Shown in pieces: positions 1-13,331 of a stretch of 64,000 nucleotides of DNA. Below the pieces are notes generated by a model. That model had not been told where the DNA came from. It searched no databases and was given only the letters and a program-made list of their open reading frames with translations. Position numbers and translations under genes: made by a program. This stretch comes from Datisca glomerata (lineage: Eukaryota; Streptophyta; Magnoliopsida; Cucurbitales; Datiscaceae): NCBI GenBank assembly GCA_003255025.1, contig QANY01002872.1:182711-246710 (forward strand). The letters run 5' to 3'. Numbering within the stretch: position 1 is the stretch's first letter; each line of letters begins with the position of its first letter.

Positions 1-350
1 ACTTGGCCTAAGAGAGACGTGATTTATGAAGAAAATCAGTAATATACTTTGCTTGAGTAACAAGAAAAACTAGTAGAGTTATGTTCACTCTCAAGTCCTA
101 GAAAATTCATCAAAGGGCTTAATTCTATCATGATAAACGTTTTGCCTAAATCAGACATAAGTTGTGCAATGTAGTTATTGCCTGCTCTAGTAAACATGAT
201 GTCATCTACATATTGTAGTAGGTTTTTTATAGTTGTAGTATCAGTTCTGATGAACAAAGAGTTATATACAGATGATTCAATAAAACCAGAAGTAGAAACA
301 TACGAGAAGTGAATGTCGAGAACCAAGCACTAGGAGCCTGTTTCAGGCCT
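1..350 (-). mobile_element. Ty1/copia reverse-transcriptase fragment (degenerate)
   Basis: Read on the minus strand, this gives the copia RT catalytic signature YVDDIMF followed by the conserved stretch ending in MNFLGLE, then a degenerate version of the segment that normally reads SQxKYIxDLL near position 1. That is the middle to late part of a copia RT domain. It has no start, no LTR and no flanking domains. The fragment continues off the left edge of the window and its 3' side near 350 dissolves into non-coding DNA. It is an old truncated pol remnant with no expected function. The family assignment rests on the YVDD box and its context. Confidence 0.8.
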
Positions 351-2900
351 AAAGACTAGCAAACACGAGATGGATAAGAAGCGTCAACATACCCATAAGG
401 CTAAGACACAACTTCCTCGAACATTAAAACAATATACTCTTATGGTCAAAATGGTATTTGGCTGAATGAGAAATTGCTACATAAATTACGCTTGTAAATT
501 TGAAAAGTTGTTACAAATTTATTTGGGTAGTTACAAATTTAATTTTTTGAAGTTATTATAACTTAATTTTTGAAACACAAATTTAATTGTATTTAATTTT
601 CGTAGCTGCTTCTGTGATAAATTATCATTTTGAAAAATGACCTCCACATGAATCTATAAATTGGCTTCATTCTCCTTCATTTGATATACACAAAAATAGA
701 TGTTCTTCTGCCTCATACACGTCTTTCTTCTTTGTTTCGGTTATTTAAAGTGGTAGAGTTCGGGTTCAGTTCAGTTTCCCATGACAGATCTGAGGTGCAC
801 GCGTGCTTTTGGGTTTCATTGTTACATCCTGGGAGAAAGATGTCTAACAACTTGAGTATCCACTAGGAGGAGGCGAATCTATTTATATGAAGATTGTGTG
901 GTACACAAACCTCAGCTCAGTTTGAAATTCAAAATTTCATAATTGAGTAATTTCAGTATCGTATTTCTCAATTCAAATTATGTAATTTTTACATTTTTAT
1001 TTGTAATTTTTCAAATTCACTTTGTGTCTTTTAAATGGGAAATGCATATTATGCATAACATAAACAACTACTTAAAACCATCAAGTATTTAATTCTGACT
1101 TAAATCAGTCTATTGTCTAATGTCATACAAAAATTATATCATGCTAGCATTTAGTAATTTCTCAACGATGGGAAGAAGAGTAATTTTTTGAGGAAATAAA
1201 CATGCCACTAAGAGGGGAAAACACTGGCCAAAGTACCTGATTCTTAAGCACGAGCATTGCCTCATTGAAGAAGAAGAATAATACTTCAATGGCTACCTAA
1301 TTTTTTCACTCGAGCAACGTCTTGTTGAAGAAGAAGCTTCAATCACAAAAAGAAAAAAAAAAGAAAAGAAAAAGGAAATAGAAACAAAGGAGGAAGAAGA
1401 AGCAAGATTGATGTTGCAAAAGGGGTGGAAAAGATGAAGTTCTAATGATGTAGTAGTGGTAGATTGATTGAAGAATGTATATGAAATTATATTGATTACA
1501 TTAAACCAAAAAAACTATCATTTGAACTGAATGGCAATTAGTAACTATTTAGTAAATTTGTTGATTTTGGTGGAACCACGATATGGCAATTAGTAACTAT
1601 TGAGTAAATTAGTTGATTTTGGTGGAACCGTGATGTAGAAATCTTGTTTTTAGGAACTGAGTATATTTACAAAATAATTAAAGAGGAATTAGCAGTGATT
1701 TGCGCCCTTGCACATGGGGGTTTAACCATTGAGCATTCAAACACTAAATCAAGAGTGCTTATATAACAAAAATGGATTTCTCTGTTTAGTTAAACATTTA
1801 ACTGTTTTGATGACATTTCAATTTATTTATTTTAGTACTTACATTGCATCACATTTTAGCTTATCAAATTATGTCAAACTCCATCACACCTATTTTATTA
1901 TATTTAAACTTATTTATTTTAAGACTTGCAAAGCTAATTTACTAAATTTGAACTTATAAATTAGATACTCTCTTGGATTTGCACAAACCTGGTGTATTAT
2001 AACACTTTTATCATATTGAACCGATAATTAGTTTTACATATTTATTATTTATCTTTCATAATTTAAAATAACAGTTAGGAGAAGTTTTGAGATTTTAGAT
2101 TGATAGACTCAACTTATAGTTGAAATGTGTTAAATTTATAAGTTTAAATGTATTAACTAGTGGCATAGGTCTTAAAATAAATAAATTTAAATGTAATAAA
2201 TTAGTAACACCTTGGTTTTAGTTAGTCGTAGTAATTAATATGGTTTTAAGAATACAATTAACCAGTGGGGCATCATTTTTTGTTTTAATTATAATATTTA
2301 GTAAGATTTTACGATTTTCGATCAAATCTAATAATTTCTTAACAAGATTATTCTACCGATCAGAGTTACTACGATCATGATAACCTTACAGTTTTAGACA
2401 ATATTCAATTACAAAATTTCTTCATTACTAGTGTTTACTATATCCATTAGTTTAGGTGGCACTATAGAAACCTTATTTATGTTTGTGGCTTTCGACCTAG
2501 AAGGCTAGGGTAGGTGACTCATTCGTTCGTATGGTGTATTATCTTCTATATAGTAAATCAGAATAATTTTTGTCTGGCCTACAAAATTGTCCTGATTTGT
2601 ATGGAACTATTTTTTTCGTTGATTAAAGATGTCAGTTTCCTACTCTGCAATTTTTACTTTTTAATTTGTTTAGCAAATCAGTTGGTAAGTGTATTTAATT
2701 AATTATTATATTTATAATCTCAGTAAAATAATTGCAAGAAATTATGAATACAATTATCTCATACAAAACTTATAATAAAACGAGATAATTGGAAAATCAA
2801 AGATTAGATGGTTTAAGCTATGAAATGTTTCTCAACAAAACTAGAGAGTGGGTCCGATTAGCGTGAAACGAAGCTGGACGCCATTCCCTCCCGCTAGGGT
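351..2900. other. AT-rich intergenic stretch, nothing recognised
   Basis: This is about 2.5 kb of AT-rich DNA. It holds short purine tracts (an A/G-rich run near 1340-1400) and a short near-duplicate pair at about 1530-1630, where a phrase on a strand running gcaattagtaactatt recurs. I see no coding exon, TIR or LTR. The last 100 bases before the next gene may contain its promoter, but I could not pick out a convincing TATA box. Confidence 0.5.
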
Positions 2901-2924
2901 TCCAAGGTTCGCGTAGAGAGAAAG

Positions 2925-5829
2925 ATGGGAGGTAAGGGATGGAGGAGGAGAGAGAAAAATTACAGGGCAGCGCATGGGGGTTATACTCGTCTCCCCCCAC
3001 CACCAGATCCTTCCAAAGTAGATGCTTTACCCTCCAAACTCCGCAAGCTCATCTCCTTCACTTCCGCTCAACTTCAAGGTCCTATTCCCATCTTTTTCCA
3101 CTCTGTTACTCTGTGTGTCTCTGATTGTTTGTTCTTGTGTTACGGAGTTTTGGATGTTCACAGGGCCTACGAATGTTTCGAAGGAGAAGCAGAAGAAGCG
3201 GAAGAGAGATGATGATGGTGCTGACAAGGTAAGGGCATATCTACTGAGTTTGATGTTATGCTGATAGCCGGATGAACTGTGATTCACAACATAAGCAACA
3301 TCTCCATTCATATAGCATAAAATGAATTTGTGAACCAAAACTTGGGACAGAGTTTTAACTTGGTTCTTTTTGGTGATTTGAAGTATGTGTGCTGAGCTCT
3401 GCATATGTACTGCTATGTTAACATATTTCTTCTGTTGTAATGTACGGGTACTGAGCATTTTATTTTTGGGATTGAATTGCTATTATATTTGAAATTTTAA
3501 GAAGAGCTTGTTACTAGCTTTTGTGTTGGAATCTTGATGAAGGCGCTTACAGTTGTTTAGTATACAATGTCGCTTTCCTTTCCTGGAACCTATTAGTGTT
3601 CAGGATTGCATTCTTGATCTTAAGTTTGTTGTCGAGAGATTAATATAAGACAACCCTTACATGTCTTAGTTATGCGACTTGTTTAAACATTCACTAATTG
3701 TAGAATCCCATCTAAAGGTAAAAATCTGTAGTAGAAGAAAGCATGAGCAATTCTTATGTGCTATTTGTGCGCAGACTAATCCTTCCTCTTCCTCTGTTTC
3801 CTTTTTTCATTCCTTCTATGATTGAGCACACTGAACTACCGCAATCTGCTAACACAAACACAGAGCTTCAAACAGTAGTAGTGGATATTATGTTTTGGGT
3901 ATCTCGCATTGATTCATTGACTGTGCACCCTGTATTTTGAAGTTTAACGGAATTGTTTGGATGTGTCAATCAGGAACAACAAAATTGTTGTGCTCTCTGT
4001 CGGTAGAATTGTTTCTAGTAACCTCAGCACTACTTCCAGAAGGATCTCAATGTTTTTTGGGGATATTCATTGGTGAATAATAGAATATAATAATAAACAA
4101 AAGAGAGTATCACATTATGAGTGTTTACGTATTATTTAGAATTGTTTTAGACAAATTTTCTCCTGACTTTGATTTTTTCCTTAAACTATAAATTTCTCAT
4201 CAAAATATTCATTAATATAAGTATTGGGCTTTTTTGTTTATCACAAAGGAATGTTAAATCTACAGAAATCTCGTCCAAATGATGAATCTGACTTAGGAAG
4301 TTCTGTGGGGATTGAAGTTGGATCTAGTGTCGGGAATTTAACAACATCTCAGCTTACAGATGGCGGTGATGACGTTTTGCAAAATGGGTCCGATGAAAAG
4401 AAAAAGAAAAAGAGGAAGAGAAAGCAGGTTACTGACCTTCGTTTTGACACCGCTATTGAGGACTCGGATCGTCGTTTAAAGAAACGGGAGCGTAAGAAAA
4501 AGTATGTATCTAACTTTCTCCGTTTTCTTTAGTGCCTTTGAGATCTTAATGCATACAATAATTGTTAGTATCCTTTTGTCTCAAAAAGTATATATAATTT
4601 GGAAATGACTGGGAAAGTGGCTGAGTCGTGAGAAAACACACTGATATAAATGAAATTATGTCAATTTTCTTTTGGTCGCTATCAACTTGACATCTTAAGT
4701 GGGTGTATCTTGTCACCGTTATTACCTGTTTTTCCTTGAATTCGTAACAATGAACTTCACGTGCTTGAGTGGTGATCTAGTGCATTGTACTCCTTTATTT
4801 GCCTTTATCGTAGTTTCTTTTGAGTTTTATGCAATAGTTGCTGAGTCCTGATACTATTACAGTGATGACATAAAAAACTTATGTTACAATTCTAGGTGAA
4901 AGTAGTATGTATGCTTTCTTGATTATTTAAAAATTGTTCGTTGTTTTCTTAATTCATCATCATTGTCAGTCACTTGTCAATATAAGATTTATTATATGAA
5001 ATGGGACTAATGTCGAGTCACCTTTTTCTGATCAGAAACCAAAGAAGAGTTTGCTTTGATAATTTAATGTAGTGGATCCCTGTTTAACAAACTAGCAAAG
5101 ATGAAGGTCTTGAAAAGCGTGATTTAGTTCTAGTATATATCTCCCTTTGATATATAAAGGTATTACTATTGCATGACAAGTAATCTTGACTTAAAACTAA
5201 CTATACACTTTGTTGAAATCGCTAATAATGTTTCAAACCAAAATTCTATAAGCCACGTGAAAATTCTAATAAGTAGGGACAATTGTTCCAATGAAACTTT
5301 GAACTTGATAGTGTCAATGATGTAAAATGTTAGTGGAAGTGAAACTTGTATAAATTAACGCAAACAGTATGTTCCTTTTTTAATGATAATCCTCAAAATG
5401 GTAAACGAATAAGCAGAACAACAAATGGAGATATGAATACATTATATCTGCGCAGGTATCTTGAAGCAAGAAAAAAGAAACATAAAAAAACCAAGACAGA
5501 AGAGGATCTAGGCTTCCCAACACACGAACATATCAAATTTGGAGACGTGGTTCAAGCTCCACCAAAGTTGGTTACAGTTCCAAAGGTAGCACAGTCGTGC
5601 AGTACAATTTCATATTTATAAATGTAAATAACAAATTTATACCCCTATTCTCATTTATCCACATATATGTTCTAATTTTTATTTTGTATAGGCAATGAAA
5701 ATTGGTCAAGATGCTTCGCAAGAGAGAATACGCTTACGGGCTATTGAGGCATACAGGAACCGCAAGGGATGGGCGTCAAGGCCAGGGATTAAGCTCCCTC
5801 CGGCAATTACATCACTGGCCTCTGAATGA
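2925..5829 (+). CDS. CCDC137-like basic coiled-coil protein, 5 exons, 240 aa
   Basis: This is the only intact host gene in the window. Exons 2925-3078, 3164-3228, 4266-4501, 5456-5585 and 5692-5829 join in phase (723 nt, stop TGA) across four GT-AG introns. I chose the ATG at 2925 because it opens the longest exon-1 frame and follows a plausible 5' UTR. The protein starts MGGKGWRRREKNYRA and has lysine/arginine-rich clusters (KEKQKKRKR in exon 2, KKKKKRKRKQ and KKRERKKK in exon 3) that suggest nuclear or nucleolar targeting and coiled-coil character. Exon 4 carries HIKFGDVVQAPPKL and exon 5 carries QERIRLRAIEAYRNRKGW. The FGxVVxxPPxL motif plus the basic N-terminal half resembles the CCDC137 family (in animals a nucleolar protein). 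Its role in plants is not established and the assignment is from memory of the motif. The gene reality is near certain and the family name moderately so. Confidence 0.85.
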
Positions 5830-8600
5830 ATTTCAGCGTAGTGTTTGTGAATCCTGCTGGTAATATGTTACTCATTTCAGAAGCGGGTCAATAATTTAAT
5901 AGCTTTCAGTTTGTTATAAATTTTGTAAGGAATGGAAAAGTGATTAATTGTAGAATACCAAGTTCTGTTTGAACCCATTTGCAGCATTACGCACTCGTAG
6001 TGAAAATCGAGTAGAGCAAGAAATTCCTATTGTTTTTTTTGGAATTCCACTTGGTGTTGCTGGTGCAATTGGTTGTCCCAGTTGTTCCTATTTCGTTCGC
6101 GGGAATAAAATGCAGGATGGAAAGGAAGTAAGGAGTATGTTTGAAGTTTAGGTTACAAAATGTAAAAATTATTTGGGAAAAAGTACAATTTAACTTTCTT
6201 TAATTGTTTCTATGTTGTGCTTTAACTTTCTACTACTTTTAGTCTTTTAATTTTAAAAAACGCTTCTATATGGTCTTCTCATCTATGTTTTATTTGTGGT
6301 AAAGAACCTAATTAAATAATAATATCATATTATTTTATTTATCATTTTTTTATAAAAATCTATTTTATCACGTAATTTTTCCAACTTATATACATTTATA
6401 TATTTTTCAAAAAAATTTATTTTCTTAAATCTTCATAAAAATATTATTATTTATTTGCATTACTCCATACTTATTTTTGATATTTTATTTTCTTCAAAAC
6501 GAAAGTTTTATCTAAAGGTCATAAAAAAATCTAGATCTTTGAATTTTGACTGATCTTGTTCTGGTTCCAATGAGACCAATCCCCGTCTCAATCTTAAATT
6601 TGAGATTTTTTTTCCGCTTCAAATCTATTCGGGTCATGATTGAGAATTAATTTTTTTAATGGGTTGAGATTTTCGTCTCACCCAATCTCATCCCGTCTCT
6701 CACAAACTCGGCATAAGGTCCGTCTCAAGAGATTAAAATAAGTACTGGAATGAATTCTATAAAATATTGTGTTTAAAAAATTTTCTCTCACAAACTCGGC
6801 ATAAGGTCCGTCTCAAGAGATTAAAATAAGTACTGGAATGAATTCTATAAAATATTGTGTTTAAAAAATTTAAGAATTTATAGTTAATTTTCTATTTAAA
6901 TCTTTTTAATTCCTTGTGCGAATGATGTGATTCTTTTTGGTGATGAGAGACGGAACCGGATGCATAATTTATCTGTAAATTTAGCATCTTTATACATTAT
7001 TTCTTTATGTTTTTTAGTAGACATCGAGATTCGCAGTCTAAATAATTGATATTACTCCTCTTTCAAACCCTTCTTAGGAAGGGTTTACTTAACCGTAGTG
7101 AATTTCCAAAGGAATTAGAAAGAAATAAAGAGAGTTTTAGTTGTTTCGTCTTATACCATTTTCAATATTGTATATCTAGATACATATGTATCTATCAACA
7201 ATATATATAATTACTATTGATGTATTATATTCGGCTCAATACTTTTATACATGTTCTTTCCACCGGGGGGGATAAGCAACACACGTAATTGTTGATTCTC
7301 TTGCCAAATCTTATGTATCGAGATCAGAAGAGAATTACACAACGACTTCTAATTTTACTAATAGAAAATACCCACACTAATAGCAAGTTTTATTAAAGCA
7401 TTGAATAGATCGACAGATAAGAATATTTGTTCATCAATAATGAAAAAAGTATATAAATTGAAACATCTCCCAACCAATGAATGGGAAAATGAATAACAAA
7501 TTTCATTGATGTGTTTTCATAATTGTTAGAAATGAGAATCAGAAAGAACTTTAATGTCTTTAAAATAAAAAAAATAAAAAAACTAATTAAATCGTATTTA
7601 CTGATTAAATCAAAATTTTAATTTACTAACTACATAAATTAGTAGTAATTTATGATAACATACCTTATAGGTGATGATTACAAGGACAACTAGAAGGGCG
7701 GCATCATTGGAACCACCATCTGTTGACTTTAGGTCTCATAGAGACTATTTCGATGATAAAAAATATTTTATGTGTACTAACATTTATAATCAAGTTGTAG
7801 AAAATTATAAATATTGATGTACACATGAAGTATGAAGATAAAGTATATCGAAACTTCAAGCGACTATTCATAAGGTCTCGGTTTTGTTTGAAAAAAATGT
7901 TCATAGGGTATTTGATGCGTACTAGAATATATTGGTAAAAGTTTTTGTGACAAAAGATTGGCGAAAAATAAAGTTAAGTGATAAAAAAAGATGAAAGAGT
8001 TTTCACGGGATTTCAGAAAACCCTATAAAAATAAAGATGAAAGAGTTTCAACCTCTCTTTCTCTCACCGATCTTATGGTCCTTCAAAGGGAAATGAGAAG
8101 AAAGGAAAAATTCAAAACCCTAGGTCACATATTCAACCATCGTAAAAAGGGAAGCGTGTACATTGTCACACTCCCTGCCTTCCAAAGGTGCCTAGAGGAC
8201 GGGCCAGACGCATCAGAGCGACGACCCGGGAGCGGATTCCCCACCGGAAGGAAGGAGAGATAGATAGAGAGAGGGGGTGGATACTTGGTTAGAGGGAGCA
8301 ACGCATAGGCAATTTAGGGCTCCTTCGATGAGCTCATCTATAGCTGATTTATGATTTCAGTTGTTAGTTTCCACCATATGGAGAACTCATCCATAGACGA
8401 TTTGATGATAATCCAAGATCATGATAGGGTACGGGAATACCTCTCGCCCTCGGGTTTAGGGAAGGAGAGATTATTTTCACTAATTTATTTCTTAAAGAAG
8501 TTGGAGAGATGAATGGAGTGATTGCAAGGAAGCGTTCTCGACCATGAAGGGTTTGAGAGAGGAGATAAGGAAACGTGAGGAAGTGGCGAAGCACTGGTTT
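5830..8600. other. Intergenic AT-rich stretch
   Basis: I see no supported gene here. It contains the 88-bp tandem duplication listed separately, a segment at 6570-6720 with several GTCTCA/TGAGAC words, and a short open frame at 7991-8263 that lacks any recognisable domain. The 3' UTR and polyadenylation region of the upstream gene must lie in the first few hundred bases. Confidence 0.45.
6696..6871. repeat. Tandem duplication, 88-bp unit, two copies
   Basis: The unit beginning tctctcacaaactcggcata at 6696 repeats at 6784 with essentially no differences through the run gtgtttaaaaaatt. The near identity shows the duplication is recent relative to the surrounding decayed DNA. No coding content. 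Confidence 0.9.
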
Positions 8601-8748
8601 TGGGTGTTTCATCTTTAATTTTGGGTTTTCAAATAGAGGAAAGGATGAAGGGAGTTTTTATTTCCCCACATTTTGTACGGAGCTTTTATCGCATTTTGTA
8701 ACAAAATGCCGTGCTTCAACGCCACTGAAGCTTTGTATTGTTGTAGTG
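8600..8748 (+). mobile_element. Candidate CACTA-type 3' terminus
   Basis: The sequence ends in TTGTTGTAGTG at 8748. Its reverse complement begins CACTACAACAAT, the canonical start of plant CACTA (En/Spm) elements. Just inside is a short imperfect palindrome (gcattttgtaacaaaatgc) and GC-rich words of the kind seen in subterminal regions. No matching left terminus or 3-bp target duplication was found, so this may be a solo end or chance. Confidence 0.4.
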
Positions 8749-9063
8749 AAGGCTAACATAGTAGAAGAAGAGTTTACTTGATATAGAGTGTTCACAATTA
8801 AAAACTAAAAGTTGAAACCTTTTAAATTAGGTAAATCATGAAGTAAGAAAATTAAAAGTAAATATATTTTTAAAAACCAAATGTTGTAATCCTAATTAAC
8901 TCAGACGAGAAAAAAAACAAAAATCAGACAAATATCACAAAAATAGACATGAATTAGAGATTGAAACCCACCTCTCAAGAAAACACCATTGTTCTGAGAT
9001 GCGAAATCGAAGTGGGAAGTGCTAGAAAACAGAGGTGCAACATAAACCTAAAAGATAAAGAGA

Positions 9064-9067
<4 letters not shown>

Positions 9068-9101
<34 letters not shown>

Positions 9102-9150
9102 GCGCGACATAGCTACAAGACAAGAGAGAGAGAGAGAGAGGAGAGAGAGA
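9068..9150. repeat. (GA)n microsatellites
   Basis: Two GA dinucleotide runs, about 9068-9099 and 9123-9150, are separated by a short non-repetitive spacer. They explain the Ser/Leu-rich open frame on the opposite strand, which is not a gene. Confidence 0.95.
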
Positions 9151-9159
9151 AATGTGAGA

Positions 9160-11770
9160 TAAATCTGTGAGAGAAAGCTGCTACCTTGACACGTTGGGAC
9201 GACAGAGATGATAAGAGAGCTGCAAGAAGCTACCGTAGAGAGGTTCACTAGAGAGAGCTGGAAGAGCAAGATTCATCCAGCAGTATCCCTAGGCTTCGAA
9301 AATCGTTGAGAGAGGCGTTGAAGCTGAGATAGCTTAGTTGGAAGGTTGAAGAAACAGGCTTTTAACTGTGAGGCTGACTAATTTTTGCGAGTTGGATGTT
9401 TTTGTCCCTGCACCCTATGCCCCACAAAATTTAAGCGTTCCTTACTTGAGAGAGAGCTTCACCGAGCGGAGAGAACAAAGGCGCTTCAGAGAGAGAGCTT
9501 CACGTTGATCATAACTAAAGCTAAGGATTCAAAGTGGGTTTTGCACTCTCTGATGTTTGCTACTTTAAATTTCTCGGTGGTCAACCTAAGCTAAGGGGTT
9601 TCGATTGTGTTACTTCTGTTAAGAGTCTCATTGATTTTAGCTTCCGAGATGTGTAGGAACTTGTTCGTTTGGTTAGGCTTGCTATGGAGGCCATAAGCTG
9701 TTCAGGATTCGGTAGTGCTAGAGATGTATGTCAACCCTCTATATAGTGTGTTTTTTTTATTTATTTCTCCTGATCGACATTGAGATAGGCGAAGAAGATG
9801 CTTACCCAGATCTGTACTACCTGACTTCTGAGATGTAGAGATGACTTAAAAAGGTAAGTTTGTTCTTAAGTTTACTGTTATACAAACAGTGAGGGTAAAA
9901 TCTTTCCTGCATTAAGGATTTTAAAAGATCACATGTATGTAGTTCAACTTGTAATTTGTGGTGGAGAAAACTAGAGAGTACTTAATGGACCAAATTGAAA
10001 GACCAAATTGAAACTAGTTATTGGGTTGGATGATTTTGTTGTTCTATGAAATATATCAATCAGTCATAAATGATAAAGAGACACAAATGGAAAAGAAGAA
10101 TGGAACTTGAGACATGGTCATGTTATTTTACACATCACTGATGTTATGGTCACATCTTAAATGAGAAAGAGATGAATGACTGGAAGTAGACACCTAGAAA
10201 GGAAGAAGTAAATGGAATGAGTGGTGATGCTATTTGTACAGAGCATGTATGCAGGTCTAGCATGATATACAACATTTTTAGTTATACGTACACTGTTGGA
10301 CATATATATAAGAATGGGTTTGGCTTTTAACCGAATTGGATTGACCTTGCTTTATTCACTTTTATGTTACTTGTGGAACCATTATCTTGGGTCCTGATAA
10401 GCTTTCTTCTTAAGTAATATCCAAATTCCGCATTCCTCCCTTGGTCTTGTTAAATCTTAGTATATTTCTCATCTCTTACTTTTACTCTTTTTCAATTTTA
10501 GTTTTTTGCAGATTATAATACGAAGCTACTCGAGTCACCTTTCTACATTACCAGATGACAAGTTGTCAATGTATGATACATTTAATGAAAACTTGATCTC
10601 TTATCTAAATTCTAATGTTTTAGAGATGGGAGTGTCTCAACTGATGTGGAATTTATTATGTAGCATATGCTTCAAAGTACTCTATTTGTTTGGAGTCAAA
10701 GTTTTAGATGGTGTTATCCCCCTCAAAATAATTATTCATTTACGAGAAATCTAGATGATTAATATCTTTAAACTTCATTACCATAGTGTTTCCTATAATA
10801 GAATTCTAGATTTCTGCAGTTTCTTTGATCATAGAGCATACAGTTGGTCTTGGTATGATCAGTAAAATCATTATAGAATGGCCAAAAATAGGTTGCAACT
10901 TCTTGGGCTTGTCATTTCTAACATAATTACTTATCTTATTGCTGATTTTAATAGCTTGGATATCTTATATTCTCCTTTCCCAATTTTAAGGAAAGCTCTA
11001 GGGCCTGACTTCACATGATTGATGCTAGAGCTTGGAGCTTGAGGTTTCGGCCAAATTCATTCGTTTCTTATCGAATTTCAAATCAGGAAATCTAAAAATT
11101 TTCTGGTTTTCCTAATCTCTGCCTTCTCTTCTCAGTCTTTTCTGAGACTGTTTTATCATTTAATTGTATTTGGATTTCAATAAATAAGCTCTTGTTGATG
11201 TATGCTTGGACCCCGAACTACATTCTATTTTCTTGCCCTCTTGTTTTTCCTCATTTCTCTTTAAGCTTAGGATCTTAGAATGTAAAAAGTTTATCACAGT
11301 CAATGAGACACAAAAATTCAAAGCTCATAAGGTAGAAGACCATAAAGCTAAGGTATTGTTCGATGGTGATGGGGGAGTCCTATCTTTTGATTTTCTGTAT
11401 GTTAGTTTAATGAATGAATGTTAGTCGTTCTGTTTTGACAACCCTCAAACCGGACCCAATGGAGGCCATGAATATGCCTCTGTTGAAAAAGAGAGAGCTG
11501 ACATTGCTTCTTATTGTTGTTTGAATGATGCAATATTTAGAACAATGAAATGTATCCCCAGTTCAGTATATTACTATAAGCTTTCACTGTTTCTTCATGC
11601 ATTGCAAGTTTCTTTAATGAAAGTTTTATTTCATTTTATGATGTATCACAATAGCTACTGACATCTTAAACCTGGTCAGAATTATTGATATGACTCGAGG
11701 TGATCTGGCATCATTTTGGGTGCACAATCAAGTTACACATATTTTACTAGCAAGACTCTAGATGACTTCT
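9160..11770. other. Non-coding stretch with possible unidentified captured exons
   Basis: No family is recognised. An exon-like segment follows an acceptor at about 10509 (tttgcag then IIIRSYSSHLSTLPDDK in one frame), and another open stretch lies at 11206-11424. Given the captured exons further right, these may be pieces of host genes, but I cannot identify them. The first part (9160-9840) reads like a purine-rich 5' UTR. Confidence 0.3.
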
Positions 11771-11776
11771 ACGGAT

Positions 11777-12050
11777 CTATGAAAATGTTGGTATGTCTAA
11801 GTACATGCCTTGGATAACTTGTTCATATGAGGTAGAGAGATCTTGGGAGGTGAGTTAGTGATACTCCACAAGCTGGTGAAGAAACTGATTTTCTGTTGTC
11901 AAGTTTGCATTTTCATTTGCTAATATTGACTTCTCAGCTAGTAATGCCTCCAATTTAAGCATCACTAGATCATCTTCTTTAGGTCTTATTCCTCCGATAG
12001 ATCCATCACGAAGCCTTATGTTTTCCTCCTCAAGCAGAGCACATCTCTCT
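11777..12050 (-). pseudogene. Captured exon of a plant coiled-coil (myosin-heavy-chain-like) protein
   Basis: On the minus strand a single frame reads ERCALLEEENIRLRDG, then EEDDLVMLKLEALLAEKS-like heptads, then NENANLTTENQFLHQLVEYH, and after one in-frame TAA continues LTSQDLSTSYEQVIQGMYLD. The acidic, leucine-heptad composition and the phrase YEQVIQGM resemble the C-terminal part of a conserved plant coiled-coil protein of unknown function (annotated myosin heavy chain-like). The stop sits where the conserved sequence has glutamine, so it is probably a CAA to TAA change. Only this one exon is present, surrounded by unrelated gene fragments on the opposite strand, so it is a captured pseudogene fragment rather than a gene. 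Confidence 0.6.
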
Positions 12051-12917
12051 TATACTAAACATAAATTGGATTTTAACAATTTTAGTTCTCTAGCAAGCGA
12101 AGCTACTTTTATTGCCATTGTAATCACAATATGGAAAATGGCAAAGCAAACCCTCGAGTTAGGTAAAAAATCAGTAGATTCTGGATATTTAATATATATT
12201 TCTAATAGATGAGAAATTAGAACGGACATTTTTTCTTTTTTGAGCTTGTTGTCTTTGGGGATTTATTTCAAGGATGGAAAGCAATGTGCATTTTGTAGCA
12301 ATGGTTGACTATTTTAACCAATCTTAAAGAATGTGCTTCTTAGATGTTTTGTAGTTATTCTTTTTGGTTCTGTTCTTTAGTACTAAGTTAGGTTTATTAA
12401 TCATTAATTTTTATGTGTTATTAATCATTAATAATTATTTTACTCAATTTATTTTTCTTTAGTCATATTATACTAAATGGTACATTTTTTCATACTATTT
12501 TCTAGATTCAGTTTGTATAAATGAATTCCTTATTTTTTTAAGATTGTTTAAAAATCTGCAGTTACAATTATACTTCAAAACAAAGTCAACTGAAGCAAGC
12601 AACCACATGTTGCCTCGACCTCGGTTTCTGAAGCTTCATAATTAGATTTGAAGTCTTACTAGATTTTAATTTTTTCTCTTAGGATATTACTTTTGCTTGT
12701 GCTATGTAAAAGTCAATATGTATTTGTCATTTGAAACTATGATTTTTAGCGGGTAATAATTTATAACAATTTTGAATAATAAAATAAAAAGTTATGTTAT
12801 GTTATTATTTTTTTGATATTTTGTCAAAAATATTATTTTTTAAGTTTGTACAATGGCAAGAATAAGTAATATAAAAAAGACTTATAATAACAAGATCTTG
12901 CACATCATATAGTATAA

Positions 12918-13331
12918 AAATGCTATGAAAAGTCTTTGATAATGTTTAAAAAATGCTGTGGTAAGTTTTTACTAGTGGTTTATAAATGCTATCATTTGTC
13001 TATCATAGCATTGAAAAAACATTATGGTAAGTCTGTTATAGCATTGGAAAAATGCTATGGTAGGTCTGTCAAGCGTTGAAAAAAAGCTACGGTAGATCTT
13101 TAACAACATTGAAAAAATGCTATGATAGATCTACCACAGTATTTAAAAACGCTATGGTAGGTCTACCATAGTGTTGAAAAATGCTATAAAAAGTGTTTTG
13201 AAAGTGGTGAAAAAATGCAATGGTAGGGTCGGACTTTTAATAACGTTGGCAACTATAGCGTTTAGAAAACGCTATGAAAACTCTACGACAACATTTTTTG
13301 GCAGCTATCGTAGCATTTTTTTATTGTAGTG
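12918..13331 (+). mobile_element. CACTA-type 3' terminus with subterminal repeats
   Basis: The block ends TTATTGTAGTG at 13331 (reverse complement CACTACAATAAA). Inside it are about ten diverged copies of a roughly 25-35 bp motif of the form aaaaatgctatggtaggtct with its inverted form (accatag, gctat). Arrays of short repeats next to the TIR, in both orientations, are typical transposase-binding subterminal regions of CACTA elements. The same motif family occurs next to the terminus at 17051, so the two ends belong to one family. No left end starting CACTACAA was found upstream. Confidence 0.65.

Noticed and set aside
3027..3458. 143-residue minus-strand frame overlapping the CCDC137-like gene
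   Set aside because: It is antisense to exons 1-2 and intron 2 of a well-supported gene and has no recognisable motif.
7991..8263. 90-residue + strand open frame, Arg/Lys-rich
   Set aside because: No family resemblance, no clear promoter and no conservation evidence; likely chance.
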